The notes under the pieces were generated by a model. That model had not been told where the DNA came from. It ran no database searches and was given only the letters and a program-made list of their open reading frames with translations. The position numbers were made by a program, and so were the translations under genes. Positions 33,268 to 41,921 of a stretch of 64,000 nucleotides of DNA are shown here, piece after piece. The DNA lies in NCBI RefSeq assembly GCF_042656585.1, contig NZ_JBHSPG010000023.1. One strand, 5' to 3'. Each line of letters begins with the position of its first letter. Position 1 is the first letter of the stretch. This DNA comes from Thalassorhabdus alkalitolerans. GTDB taxonomy: Bacteria; Bacillota; Bacilli; Bacillales; Marinococcaceae.

Positions 33268-34434
33268 TTATTTGGCCACCGTCTGTAAAAGCTCATATAA
33301 ATTGGACTTTGCTTCAAATCCAATTCCGGGCACATCTGGAAGACTTACGTAACCATCTTCTACCGGATGGTTATCAGCAAATCCACCAAAGGGCTCAAAC
33401 ACTCCCGGATAGGATTCATTTCCTCCAAGTCCCAGACCTGCCGCAATATTCAAGGACATTTGGTGCCCTCCATGAGGAATACACTGTCTTGGCGACCATC
33501 CATAATCACCAAGCATATCAAGAATTCTTAAATATTCTACGAGTCCATAGCTGAGTGCACAATCAAATTGGAGAATATCCTTGTCTGAGCGCATTCCACC
33601 GTAGCGAATAAGATTGCGGGCATCTTGCATGGAAAATAAATTTTCTCCGGTGGCCATCGGGTTTTTGTAATACTTTGCAAGCTCAGCCTGTAATTCGTAG
33701 TCAAGGGGATCACCTGCTTCTTCATACCAAAACAGATCATACGGCTCCAGTTCTTTGGCATATTCAATTGCCGTTCCTAAATCAAAACGGCCGTTAGCAT
33801 CAACAGCCAGATTCTTCCCTGATGGCACTACGTCAAGCACCGCTTCAATTCTCTTTATATCTTCCTTTAAAGAATCTCCTCCTATTTTCATCTTTACGAC
33901 ATTGTAGCCAAGATCCAGGTAGCTTTTCATTTCTTCCTGAAGCTTATCCAGTCCTTTATCAGGCTGATAATATCCGCCCGCTGCATAAACAAAAACCTTC
34001 TCATCAACCTGTCCGTTTCGGTATCTGTCAGCAAGCACCTGGTATAACGGCTTTTCTTCTATTTTTGCCACGGCATCCCATACAGCCATATCCAACGTTC
34101 CTACTGCAACTGAACGCTCGCCATGTCCTCCAGGCTTCTCTCCTGTCATAAGAACATTCCAAATTTTGTGTGGATCAAGGTTTGTTTCTTCTTCATTTAA
34201 GATGTCACCAGGTGATGCATCTAACAGCCTGGGGATAAATCGCTCTCTTAGTATCCCGCTTGGTGCATATCTTCCATTGGAATTAAAGCCATATCCGATT
34301 ACTGGTTTGCCATCTCTTTCAACATCAGTCACAACAGCCACGACAGAAGCAGTCATTTTACTAAAATCAATATAGGCATTGCTTATGTCAGATTTAATGG
34401 GTACTGCCTTTTCTTTAATATCTACAATTTTCAT
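33268..34434 (-). CDS. tarD: D-tartrate dehydratase-type enolase superfamily enzyme
   Basis: A 388-residue enzyme of the mandelate racemase subgroup. The sequence closely follows D(-)-tartrate dehydratase: NAYIDFSKMTASVVAVVTDV, NLDPHKIWNVLMTGEKPGGH, then VVKMKIGG with the catalytic lysine, metal ligands in LAVDANGRFD, WYEEAGDP and MATGENLF, and the catalytic histidine in IPHGGHQMSLN. The reaction would dehydrate D-tartrate to oxaloacetate. The ATG at 34434 follows AGAGGTG; the frame is open further upstream but without a start signal. Just upstream is a sigma-54 promoter, and the next gene encodes the matching activator. The symbol is assigned by family resemblance. Confidence 0.85.
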   Translation of the reverse strand: MKIVDIKEKAVPIKSDISNAYIDFSKMTASVVAVVTDVERDGKPVIGYGFNSNGRYAPSGILRERFIPRLLDASPGDILNEEETNLDPHKIWNVLMTGEKPGGHGERSVAVGTLDMAVWDAVAKIEEKPLYQVLADRYRNGQVDEKVFVYAAGGYYQPDKGLDKLQEEMKSYLDLGYNVVKMKIGGDSLKEDIKRIEAVLDVVPSGKNLAVDANGRFDLGTAIEYAKELEPYDLFWYEEAGDPLDYELQAELAKYYKNPMATGENLFSMQDARNLIRYGGMRSDKDILQFDCALSYGLVEYLRILDMLGDYGWSPRQCIPHGGHQMSLNIAAGLGLGGNESYPGVFEPFGGFADNHPVEDGYVSLPDVPGIGFEAKSNLYELLQTVAK

Positions 34435-34493
34435 TTTTCTTTCACCTCTGTGTTTATTGTCTCTTGTAGTCACGAAGAGCTGCCTAATTAAAT

Positions 34494-34511
34494 ATGCAAT
34501 ATTTGTGCCAA
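34494..34511 (-). promoter_or_regulatory. Sigma-54 (-24/-12) promoter of tarD
   Basis: On the minus strand TTGGCAC (34511-34505) and TTGCAT (34499-34494) have the invariant GG and GC ten bases apart, the correct spacing for RpoN (SigL). It lies 60 bases before the tarD start and next to a gene for a sigma-54 activator. Confidence 0.85.
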
Positions 34512-34531
34512 CATTTTTAAAACCATGAAAA

Positions 34532-34576
34532 AAGTGCAGAAACAATACATCCAAGCATTGTGTCTGCACTTTCATT
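34532..34576 (-). terminator. Terminator of the sigma-54 activator gene
   Basis: AAAGTGCAGA pairs with TCTGCACTTT, with AACAAT/ATTGTG inside; the minus strand continues TTTTTTC. The same palindrome lies about 70 bases before the tarD transcription start. Confidence 0.75.
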
Positions 34577-34583
34577 TGCCTAT

Positions 34584-34603
34584 ATATTTCATATTTGAAA
34601 TAT
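34584..34603 (-). promoter_or_regulatory. Upstream activator site candidate for tarD
   Basis: ATATTTCATATTTGAAATAT: perfect 8-bp arms four bases apart, about 110 bases upstream of the expected sigma-54 start site, a typical place for an enhancer of this activator class. It overlaps the activator's stop codon. Confidence 0.5.
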
Positions 34604-36480
34604 CACTTTTCATTATTGAAACTCAACTTCCTCCATAACGTTGATTTACTGATCCTGTATTGTCTGCAGACTTCTTCTTTATCGCCGTCATACTGATCCA
34701 GGATTTTTTCCCAAAGTTCTTTTTCCATCAGCTTAATGTCCTGGGTCACTGAGAGCTCAACTTTTGCTGATTTCGTGAGCGGCCTCTTGTTTAACTGTTT
34801 TTCAACAAACCCCTTTGAAATATCTTCAGCTGGTGATAACAAAACTAAGCGGTGAACAAAATTTTCAAGCTCCCTTGCATTACCTTTCCATTTATGAGCA
34901 AGAAGAGGAGAAAATACATCCTCGCTTTGCCAGCGGAGAGGTTTGCGACCCGACTTCTTCTCTTTTTCAAGAAAAGAAAGCGCTAACGGAACAATATCCT
35001 CTTTTCTCTCACGAAGAGGAAGAAGTTCAACCTCTAGTATAGCGAGTCGGTAATAAAGGTCTTCCCTGAATTTCTCCTCTTCTACAAGCTGGGACAGCCT
35101 TTGATTGGTTGCACATATCACTCGTACATCCACTGGAGTAATACGGCCGCCGCCAATTCTCTTGACCTCTTTTTCCTGAAGGACACGAAGAAGCTTTGCC
35201 TGAAACTCAAGAGAGATTTCACCTATTTCGTCCAGAAATAACGTGCCCCTGTGTGCTAATTCAAACAGGCCTGGTTTTCCCCCTTTTACAGCTCCGGTAA
35301 AAGCACCTTCCTCATAACCAAACAGCTCACTTTCAAGAAGAGTTGGTGAAAGAGAAGCACAGTTTATCGAAACAAATGGTTTCTCTTCGCGCTCACTTGC
35401 ATTATGAATACTCTGGGCAACAAGTTCCTTGCCTGTTCCGCTTTCCCCGTATATCACCACGGTCCCTTCTGATGCGGCAAACAGTGCTGCCTCCTCTAAT
35501 GCCTCTTTCATTTCTTTATTTTTTGTTACGATATCTGTAAATCGATGCTTTGCTGTGAGTCCTTTCTTATTTAGTTCCTTTCGGATTTCAAGTTCGAGCT
35601 TTTGCAGTTTTTTTGTTTCTTCAAAAATAAGGACTGAGCCTTGAAAATTGCCATCTATGTATATGGGGAGGGTAGTGTATATAATTCTTTTGCCTTGAAG
35701 TAATTTATTTCTTTGTTCTTTTTTTATATTAATATCCTTAGCCTCAGGGATTGCTTTTCTCACATCGCGGCCTGTTACCTCTTCATTTTCCTTTTTAAAA
35801 ATATGCTTTGCCGCTTCATTAAAAACAGTAATTCTCCCTTCTTCATTTACTGTAATGACGCCTTCATTTACATAATGAATAACGGCTTCAAGCTCTTTTC
35901 TCTTTGCTTGCTCATTTCGCTGAATGGACAGTAAATGCTGTGCGGTATCTAAAGCAGTGTGAAGAGCTTCTTCACCTGATAACAACAGTTCACTGAAAAC
36001 ACCTAGCTTTGTCGCCGCTTTTACAGCCGCTTTATCGCCAATGACAGCTTTCACGTTATTCTTTTCTATCAGACTTTCTATTTTTTTCTTTATCTGTTTT
36101 TTGTTTTGATAGCTTTCAAATGTAATTTTAGCATCCTTTGACAAGGAAAGATTTTCTGTGAAGGTCAACAGGTTCTCAGGAGTGACCACGGCAACATCGG
36201 TAAACCCTTTATTTACTGTGCTGCTCACTGAACGAAGAACGTCCTTAACCGAGACAGGGATATCAATGACTGGCACACTTCCCTTCTCTCTCAATAAGCG
36301 AGCTGTGCCTCCGCGGGAAATAAGAACTTTTGCTCCCCTCACCTTTTCCGGCAAGTCCCTCTCATCCTTTAGGTCTTTTTCCAGGGAAATCAGCGAAAAT
36401 GGAACATCAGTCTTCAGCCGAAGTCCTTCAAACCGTTCCGCAAGCTCAGCAAAGGGTGTAATCACCACAACGTCTTCCAT
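34603..36480 (-). CDS. PrpR-type sigma-54-dependent transcriptional activator
   Basis: A 625-residue enhancer-binding protein. Residues 1-190 form a PrpR_N sensory domain (GAKVLISRGGTARLLRE, VIDIPVSVKDVLR), a PAS domain covers about 205-310, and a AAA+ domain about 325-560 has Walker A GESGTGKE at 345-352 and GAFTGA at 392-397, the loop that contacts sigma-54. A Fis-type helix-turn-helix closes the protein (EEVCRQYRISKSTLWRKL). The ATG at 36480 follows AAAGGAGGA. It follows the LLM gene by 23 bases and precedes tarD, which has a -24/-12 promoter, so it most likely activates tarD in response to tartrate or a related acid. Confidence 0.9.
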   Translation of the reverse strand: MEDVVVITPFAELAERFEGLRLKTDVPFSLISLEKDLKDERDLPEKVRGAKVLISRGGTARLLREKGSVPVIDIPVSVKDVLRSVSSTVNKGFTDVAVVTPENLLTFTENLSLSKDAKITFESYQNKKQIKKKIESLIEKNNVKAVIGDKAAVKAATKLGVFSELLLSGEEALHTALDTAQHLLSIQRNEQAKRKELEAVIHYVNEGVITVNEEGRITVFNEAAKHIFKKENEEVTGRDVRKAIPEAKDINIKKEQRNKLLQGKRIIYTTLPIYIDGNFQGSVLIFEETKKLQKLELEIRKELNKKGLTAKHRFTDIVTKNKEMKEALEEAALFAASEGTVVIYGESGTGKELVAQSIHNASEREEKPFVSINCASLSPTLLESELFGYEEGAFTGAVKGGKPGLFELAHRGTLFLDEIGEISLEFQAKLLRVLQEKEVKRIGGGRITPVDVRVICATNQRLSQLVEEEKFREDLYYRLAILEVELLPLRERKEDIVPLALSFLEKEKKSGRKPLRWQSEDVFSPLLAHKWKGNARELENFVHRLVLLSPAEDISKGFVEKQLNKRPLTKSAKVELSVTQDIKLMEKELWEKILDQYDGDKEEVCRQYRISKSTLWRKLSFNNEK

Positions 36481-36503
36481 GAAACTCCTCCTTTCTGACA
36501 TGT

Positions 36504-37515
36504 CTATTTATTCTTGCCTTGTAAATGAAAGGCTTTAGAAAGAAGCTCATAAGACCTTATTCTTTTTGCCTTGTCATATATATTTGTTATAATCAACAAT
36601 TCATCTGTCTGGTAACGGCGGCTCAGGACTAAAAGCTCTTCTTTAACCTGTTCAAGGGTTCCGATAACTGCTCTTTTTCTGTTTTCTATGATTCTTTCCT
36701 TGTCATTATCACTCAATAACCTGGCTTTAGCCTCTTCAACAGAAATAATTTGGGTGTTGCCTCCTTTTTCTACAGCTAGCAGCCAGTGATCCTGACTGAC
36801 AGCAAGCTCCTCAGCTTCCTCTTTGCTTTCTGCACAGACTACGAATACACAGGCATTTACCTTGGGATGCTCCATTCTTGGAGATGGCGTGAAAGATTTC
36901 AAATAACTGTTCACTGCTTCTGCCCCGTTATATGGATTAATAAAATGGCCGTACGTAAATCCGGCACTATTCCTCCCTGCTACTTTGGCCCCTCTTTCCG
37001 AAAGTCCAAGAACCCAGGTTTCAGGCAGCGTTGAAGTGACTGGGTTGGTGTTAATTCCTTTATAAGGATGGTCATGAGGAAGATTTGAGTCTAAAAAGCC
37101 TTGCAAATCAAAGAGCTGGCGGGGAAAATCAATCAAGTTCTTTTTTACTCCGTCAGTAAGGGCTAAGCGTATCGATGGCCCCCCCTCCAGGTGAACGCCC
37201 TACCCCTAAATCAATTCGGCCAGGAAAAAGAGCTTCCATTGTTTTGAAATTTTCCGCTACTTTGTAAGGGCTGTACTGGGGAAGAAGTACTCCTCCTGAC
37301 CCTACCCGTATATGATTAGTATTTGAAGCAATGTGGGTCATCAAGATTTCTGGAGAGGAGCTTGCCAAGCCTGCTGTGCTATGGTGTTCAGCGACCCAGT
37401 AGCGGCTGTATCCTAATTGTTCAGCTCGTTGAGCCAGGAAAACAGAATGATTTAGTGCTTGACCTGCACTTTCACCCTTAGAAATAGGAGATTGGTCAAG
37501 AATGCCTAACTTCAT
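36504..37515 (-). pseudogene. LLM class flavin-dependent monooxygenase, frameshifted in a G7 run
   Basis: Two frames give the two parts of a single luciferase-like monooxygenase of the MsnO8 type (about 336 residues). The first frame (37515-37153) carries MKLGILDQSPISKGESAGQA and GRIDLGVGRSPGGG; the second (from about 37180 to 36504) carries ALTDGVKKNLIDFPRQ, NTNPVTSTLPETWVLG and the C-terminal half. They join if one G is removed from the G7 run (plus strand C7 at 37179-37185), which restores SPGGGPSIRLAL. The gene is therefore a recent frameshift, a phase-variable switch or a base-calling error; everything else looks intact. It is the first gene of a unit with the sigma-54 activator. Confidence 0.8.
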
Positions 37516-37611
37516 GTGGACTCCTTTCTTTCCTACGTTTCTATGTGGTTAAGTTTTGATAAAAATAATAATGGAAGTGTGCTGCTAATTCACTGCCAAC
37601 CCCCGGTACAT

Positions 37612-38031
37612 TTATTTCTCTCTATCATGAATATGAGTAATCCAGCATCCGGATGAAATATGTTCAGCCGTCCCGGCTGGATGGTTCCAATAATAAGTAT
37701 AAGCTTTGGTTTTCTTTCCAGATGAAGATTCGACAATAATGGTTCTTCTTATATAATCACTGCCCTCTGGTTGTTCGGGATCATATCCTTCTAATAAATC
37801 AAGATTTTTTTGGACTTCTTCATAGTACTCAGGGCTTATATATAATAAATCTCCTTTGATTTTCTCTTCACCCTTGCGCATGCAAGGAAAGGCACCACCT
37901 AATACCGAATAAAGCACGCCCTTCGCCACGGCTGGAACTTCATCTATCGTTTTGCCTCGAATAAAGGATTCATAATTGTAAAGACCTGGCCGGAGAGTTC
38001 CATAAACAAAAAAAGGAATCTTGGATTTCAC
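37612..38031 (-). CDS. Gamma-glutamylcyclotransferase family protein
   Basis: About 139 residues of the AIG2/GGCT fold. The N-terminal signature FFVYGTLRPGLYN and the later DLLEGYDPEQPEGSDYIRR are typical; the acidic catalytic position lies in LLEGYD. Substrates in bacteria are mostly unknown. The GTG at 38031 is preferred: AAGGAG lies upstream, whereas the in-frame ATG at 38082 overlaps a TATAAT (38086-38081) that looks like this gene's own -10 box. The start remains uncertain. Confidence 0.75.
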   Translation of the reverse strand: MKSKIPFFVYGTLRPGLYNYESFIRGKTIDEVPAVAKGVLYSVLGGAFPCMRKGEEKIKGDLLYISPEYYEEVQKNLDLLEGYDPEQPEGSDYIRRTIIVESSSGKKTKAYTYYWNHPAGTAEHISSGCWITHIHDREK

Positions 38032-38226
38032 CTGATTATTCTTCTCCTTCCCGCTTCGATATTTATTCTTTAATTTTTTCATTATACAATACAAGTTTTT
38101 TTCTAAAAATAATTCCTATTTAAGATTATTTACCTAAATGTCCTCTCTAATAAAAATAGACGATACAGGAAATTTGTGCTACCATTAGTAGGTATTTTGA
38201 CTCATAAGATAGATTGGAGTGTTTTG

Positions 38227-38892
38227 ATGAAGGTACATATCTTGTTTCCTTTTGCTCTGCTAATCCTTTTCCTTTCGGGATGCGCAAAGCATGAAATGGT
38301 TCTGGACCTCAAGGAGGATGACAGTGCTCAATTTGAGATGAGCGTCTCAGTGGATACTACTCAGGTACCGTTTGGTGAATCTGAACTGAGAAGAGAAATC
38401 GCTGAAGCTTCCCAGGAAGCAGAGGAGGAAGGCTTCACCGTTCAAGTTATTGATGAAGAAACTGAAGCAGGGCTCATAGTTTCAAGAACGATTGAGGACG
38501 TCACACAATTAGAGGCTGATGATCTGCTTGATGACGCAGCGGAGTTCATAGAGGTCCAAGCTCTTGATGATCACACAAGAGTTCTGAATATCCAGTTTAC
38601 CGGTGAAGAAGATGAAATGGCAGCGGCTATGCTTGACTCTTCTTTGGTGGTACATTTTCCTTCTGTCCCTGTAAGTCATAATGCTCATTCTGAAGATGGG
38701 CAGACTCTTACCTGGTATATTGATGTCGCGGAGGGAACCGAAGTCCATGCTGAATACGAAACAGGAGGCAGTACTTCAATGCTCTTAATTGCCGGGATTA
38801 TTGCTATTCTATTGGGAGGTATAGCAGTCTTACTCTTAAAAAGAAAGAAACCAAGGAAAGATGAAGCACAACCACCGAAACAAACCGCCTAA
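38227..38892 (+). CDS. Lipoprotein with C-terminal membrane anchor
   Basis: A 221-residue protein with a lipoprotein signal peptide MKVHILFPFALLILFLSGC, the lipobox cysteine at residue 19. The acidic exported domain (20-180) starts HEMVLDLKEDDSAQFEMSVS, reminiscent of the LppM/DUF3153 type beta domain, and a membrane helix (about 183-205) with a basic tail KRKKPRKDE follows. It would be held at the outer membrane face at both ends. The ATG at 38227 follows TGGAG. Function unknown. Confidence 0.75.
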   Translation: MKVHILFPFALLILFLSGCAKHEMVLDLKEDDSAQFEMSVSVDTTQVPFGESELRREIAEASQEAEEEGFTVQVIDEETEAGLIVSRTIEDVTQLEADDLLDDAAEFIEVQALDDHTRVLNIQFTGEEDEMAAAMLDSSLVVHFPSVPVSHNAHSEDGQTLTWYIDVAEGTEVHAEYETGGSTSMLLIAGIIAILLGGIAVLLLKRKKPRKDEAQPPKQTA

Positions 38893-38900
38893 ATATAATA

Positions 38901-38975
38901 AGACTGCAGAAGAACTGAACCATACATGAGAAGCATAGCCCCATGTAGAAGCAGTTCAACAGCAGTCTGTTTTTA
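38901..38975. terminator. Long bidirectional terminator
   Basis: AGACTGC and GCAGTCT close an extended stem with inner pairing GAACTG/CAGTTC, followed by GTTTTTA. It lies between the lipoprotein gene and a converging small membrane protein gene. Confidence 0.75.
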
Positions 38976-39215
38976 TTACTCTGATTCTTCTCCTTCTTCT
39001 TCATCCTCCAGTAGCTCATCTTCTATCAATTCTTCTACCGGCGGCTCCATGTTTTCAGCAATTGTATTGACTATCGTAGGATTTAACTCTGCTCTTTCTA
39101 TCACTTCAACCTGTGTTTCAGGGGGATCAGTCTTTACCAGCCACTCTACCATTATGAAACCTAATAATAATCCTGCAAGCACCGTACCAGCCGTCACTGC
39201 CGCAACTTTCTTCAA
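38976..39215 (-). CDS. Small membrane protein with acidic tail
   Basis: 79 residues: a basic N-terminus and one hydrophobic segment (about 6-24, VTAGTVLAGLLLGFIMVEWL), then a strongly acidic tail ending EDEEEGEESE. The start is judged to be TTG at 39215, about seven bases from AAGGGAGG; the ATG at 39221 abuts that site. Possibly an exported or inner-membrane protein; no family recognised. Confidence 0.6.
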   Translation of the reverse strand: MKKVAAVTAGTVLAGLLLGFIMVEWLVKTDPPETQVEVIERAELNPTIVNTIAENMEPPVEELIEDELLEDEEEGEESE

Positions 39216-39515
39216 TGGCATCCCTCCCTTTTCCCTGCTTAAATTGTATCACCGGGCCTGAATGCACAACAACTAGATTCGTCCTCTATAGATTTCTCTT
39301 TTTCTCACTTAAACTTGTATTATTTACATTTTTCATCTATTACTATGAATATTCAATCACTTTTTACTTTTTTAACTTTTTTTACTTACAAAACAAATTT
39401 CAACAAACTTCTACATATCTGATATCTTATGATTAAGAAAGTGTTTGATCAACCCACCTTAGAGAACTCAGCTCAGACCCACGTAAATATTATTCATGGG
39501 AGGCCAGCTGGAAAA

Positions 39516-39692
39516 ATGGAACTAATCGTGCTGAACAGGCAGATAAAGAGTAAAAAGAAGGAAATGTATCATAAAGCCAAGCAATTTGGGATTAATGATC
39601 CGAAGACGATTCAATGCAGCCAGGAACTTGATCTGCTGCTTAATCAATATCAGGAACTAAAGATCCCCTCTAAAGAACCATCATTAGTTTAA
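39516..39692 (+). CDS. Spo0E-type aspartyl-phosphate phosphatase
   Basis: A 58-residue helical-hairpin protein with the Spo0E-family signature: LNRQIKSKKKEMYHKAKQFG then QCSQELDLLLNQYQ, where SQELD holds the catalytic Asp region. These phosphatases remove phosphate from Spo0A and so delay sporulation. ATG at 39516 is placed about 12 bases after GGGAGG; the frame is open upstream to 39429 without a ribosome site there, and family length favours the short form. Confidence 0.82.
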   Translation: MELIVLNRQIKSKKKEMYHKAKQFGINDPKTIQCSQELDLLLNQYQELKIPSKEPSLV

Positions 39693-39734
39693 TGGCTCAC
39701 AAATACTTATTGATGTATGCAGAATTACTTGTCT

Positions 39735-39783
39735 GAGAAAGAAAAACAAAAAGAAGTTTTTGTTTTTCTTTCTCTTTTTTTAG
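39735..39783 (+). terminator. Terminator of the Spo0E-like gene
   Basis: GAGAAAGAAAAACAAAAA and TTTTTGTTTTTCTTTCTC are perfect arms, then TTTTTT. Confidence 0.85.
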
Positions 39784-39849
39784 GTTCATTCGAAATCTTC
39801 ATCACATTGCCGGCTCCGTCTCTTCAACTATGTAACTTTTTTCCTTGCC

Positions 39850-40893
39850 TTACTCTCTTACTCTCTTTCTATTTTTCTCCATAAAGATCTCATTGTGAGA
39901 GGAAACTCTACCTTTTTCTTCAGCTTGAGGCTCGATAAATTGCTTTGCTTTATTAACAGCGTTTGCTGCATCCTGAAAGGTACCGGCAATTAAATTCAGT
40001 TTTCCGTTATGGGAAAGCACATCTCCTGCTCCGAAAAGACCTGGCTCAGAAGTTTCACTGGCCGCATTTCCCGCAATAAGCTTATTATTTTTTAAAGTAA
40101 GAGTAAGGCTGCTTTTCTGAAGCAAATCCGAGTCCCTTTCATATCCGTGATTTATAATCACCTCATCCACTGGTAAACTTATTTTTTCCCCGGTCTCAAT
40201 ATATGTTAACTCTACTTGGTCAATAGTTTCTTTATTTACAGCAGCTATAAGTTTGGAAATGAAGGTTTGGAAGTAGCATGTGACAGAACTATTTAACATC
40301 TGGCTTACCTGTGATTCATGGCCTTTTAATTCACCATTACGATAAGTAACAAATACTTTTTCAGCAAGAGGTTCCAGCTCGTTTGCCCAGTCTATTGCTG
40401 AGTTTCCTCCCCCCGAAATCAGTATCCTTTTCCCTTTAAATGCTTCTAACGATTTCACTGTATAGTGAAGGTTAGTGATTTCAAATCTATCAGCTCCTTC
40501 TATGTCAAGCTTTTTAGGGTTCAGTATTCCTCCTCCTACAGCCACAATCACCGTTTTTGATCGGTGAAGAGCACCTGATGAGCCATAAAGGAGATAATGA
40601 CCCTCCTCATTTTTTATGATATTTTCAACTTTTTCATTCAAGACAACCTCTGGATTAAATGTCATGCCTTGTTCTATCAGCTGCTCCATTAGCTTTGCTC
40701 CGGTAATGGGGGTAACTCCCCCGACATCCCAAATCAACTTTTCTGGATAGACGTTTAATTTTCCGCCAAGCGTTGGCTGATATTCTATCAATTTAGTTTT
40801 CATTTCCCGCAAACCACTGTAAAAAGCTGAGTAAAGCCCGGCTGGCCCTCCTCCAATAATCGTTACATCATAGAGCGGAGACTGGTTCATCAT
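39850..40893 (-). CDS. Ferredoxin--NADP reductase, type 2 (YumC/YcgT-like)
   Basis: A 347-residue thioredoxin-reductase-like flavoprotein without the CxxC redox pair, the hallmark of type 2 ferredoxin-NADP reductases. FAD site IIGGGPAGLYSAFYSG at the N-terminus, YQPTLGGKLNVYPEK, then the NADPH site ISGGGNSAIDWANEL and the C-terminal FGAGDV. It is divergent from the siderophore transporter operon across a region with two Fur boxes, so it probably supplies electrons for ferric siderophore reduction, as proposed for YcgT relatives. AGGAG precedes the first ATG. Confidence 0.88.
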   Translation of the reverse strand: MMNQSPLYDVTIIGGGPAGLYSAFYSGLREMKTKLIEYQPTLGGKLNVYPEKLIWDVGGVTPITGAKLMEQLIEQGMTFNPEVVLNEKVENIIKNEEGHYLLYGSSGALHRSKTVIVAVGGGILNPKKLDIEGADRFEITNLHYTVKSLEAFKGKRILISGGGNSAIDWANELEPLAEKVFVTYRNGELKGHESQVSQMLNSSVTCYFQTFISKLIAAVNKETIDQVELTYIETGEKISLPVDEVIINHGYERDSDLLQKSSLTLTLKNNKLIAGNAASETSEPGLFGAGDVLSHNGKLNLIAGTFQDAANAVNKAKQFIEPQAEEKGRVSSHNEIFMEKNRKRVRE

Positions 40894-40921
40894 TACTCAC
40901 TCCTGCCTTCTCAATTATAAA

Positions 40922-40936
40922 TGATTATCATTATCA
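40922..40936. promoter_or_regulatory. Fur box 1
   Basis: TGATTATCATTATCA matches the 7-1-7 Fur motif TGATAATNATTATCA with one mismatch. It lies 29 bases before the reductase start. Confidence 0.85.
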
Positions 40937-40981
40937 ATTAAGCTTACTCGTTTTTAACTGTTTTTACAATACAAAATAGTG

Positions 40982-41010
40982 TTGACAATCATCGAGGGCA
41001 GAATTATAGT
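40982..41010 (+). promoter_or_regulatory. Sigma-A promoter of the siderophore transporter operon
   Basis: TTGACA (40982-40987), 17-base spacer, TATAGT (41005-41010). Confidence 0.85.
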
Positions 41011-41026
41011 GTTGTTGTAGTGATAT

Positions 41027-41041
41027 TGATAATCATTTTCA
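41027..41041. promoter_or_regulatory. Fur box 2
   Basis: TGATAATCATTTTCA matches the Fur 7-1-7 motif with one mismatch. It covers about +10 to +25 of the transporter transcript, where Fur would block transcription. Confidence 0.85.
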
Positions 41042-41072
41042 ACAAAAGTTATGTAGAGCTGGAGGTAATTTT

Positions 41073-41921
41073 ATGGAACGACTTTTTGCATCCGGCCTTT
41101 ATGTTGGCTACGGGGAAGAAATAATCGTTAAAGGAGTAAGTACCACCATTCCTGATGGTAAGATTACGGTCATTATCGGCTCTAATGGATGTGGAAAGTC
41201 TACTTTACTTAAAGCCATGACACGTATCATTCCCCATCATTCAGGCTCCATCATCTTGGATGGCAAAGATATAACAAAGGAAAAAACGAAAACGTTAGCT
41301 AAAAAGATGTCCGCTCTTCCCCAGTCACCGGAAAGTGCAAGCGGGTTAACGGCGGGAGAACTTGTTTCTTACGGGCGTTTTCCTCACCAATATGGTTTTG
41401 GGCGTTTAACAAAAAAGGATCGTGAAGCTATTAGCTGGGCCCTTGAGGTCACAGGTACTAGTGAATTTGTATATCGGCCAGTAGATTCTCTGTCAGGTGG
41501 TCAGCGTCAGAGGGTCTGGATTGCCATGGCATTAGCTCAGGAAACAGAAATGATTTTCCTGGATGAACCAACTACCTATTTGGACATGGCCCACCAGCTT
41601 GAAGTATTAGAACTACTGGAAAGTCTGAATAAAAAGCAGGGGCGGACAATTGTAATGGTCCTTCATGACATTAACCAGGCAGCACGGTTTGCTGACTATA
41701 TCATTGCTTTAAAAGACGGAGAAATCATTAAATCAGGTTCCGCTGATGAAATTATCTCTCCTTCCATATTACAAGAAGTATTTCAAATTGATGCAGAGAT
41801 CGGCAGGGACCCACGGACAAATAAACCTCTGTGTATTACTTATAACCTGATTAAAGGAGAACAAGAAAATGAACAAACAACTATTGATTACTCAACTTAC
41901 ACTAGGAGCATTTCTTATTAG
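41073..41921 (+). CDS. Iron-siderophore ABC transporter, ATP-binding protein
   Basis: A 282-residue ATPase of the FecE/FhuC/YusV type. Walker A GSNGCGKST (36-44), Q-loop SALPQSPES, signature LSGGQRQR, Walker B MIFLDEPTT, and the H-loop VLHDINQA are all intact. It energises import of ferric siderophores through the two downstream permeases. Its 3' end overlaps the next gene by 53 bases in another frame; the extra tail EQENEQTTIDYSTYTRSISY exists because the frame stays open through the signal peptide region of the binding protein. Confidence 0.93.
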   Translation: MERLFASGLYVGYGEEIIVKGVSTTIPDGKITVIIGSNGCGKSTLLKAMTRIIPHHSGSIILDGKDITKEKTKTLAKKMSALPQSPESASGLTAGELVSYGRFPHQYGFGRLTKKDREAISWALEVTGTSEFVYRPVDSLSGGQRQRVWIAMALAQETEMIFLDEPTTYLDMAHQLEVLELLESLNKKQGRTIVMVLHDINQAARFADYIIALKDGEIIKSGSADEIISPSILQEVFQIDAEIGRDPRTNKPLCITYNLIKGEQENEQTTIDYSTYTRSISY

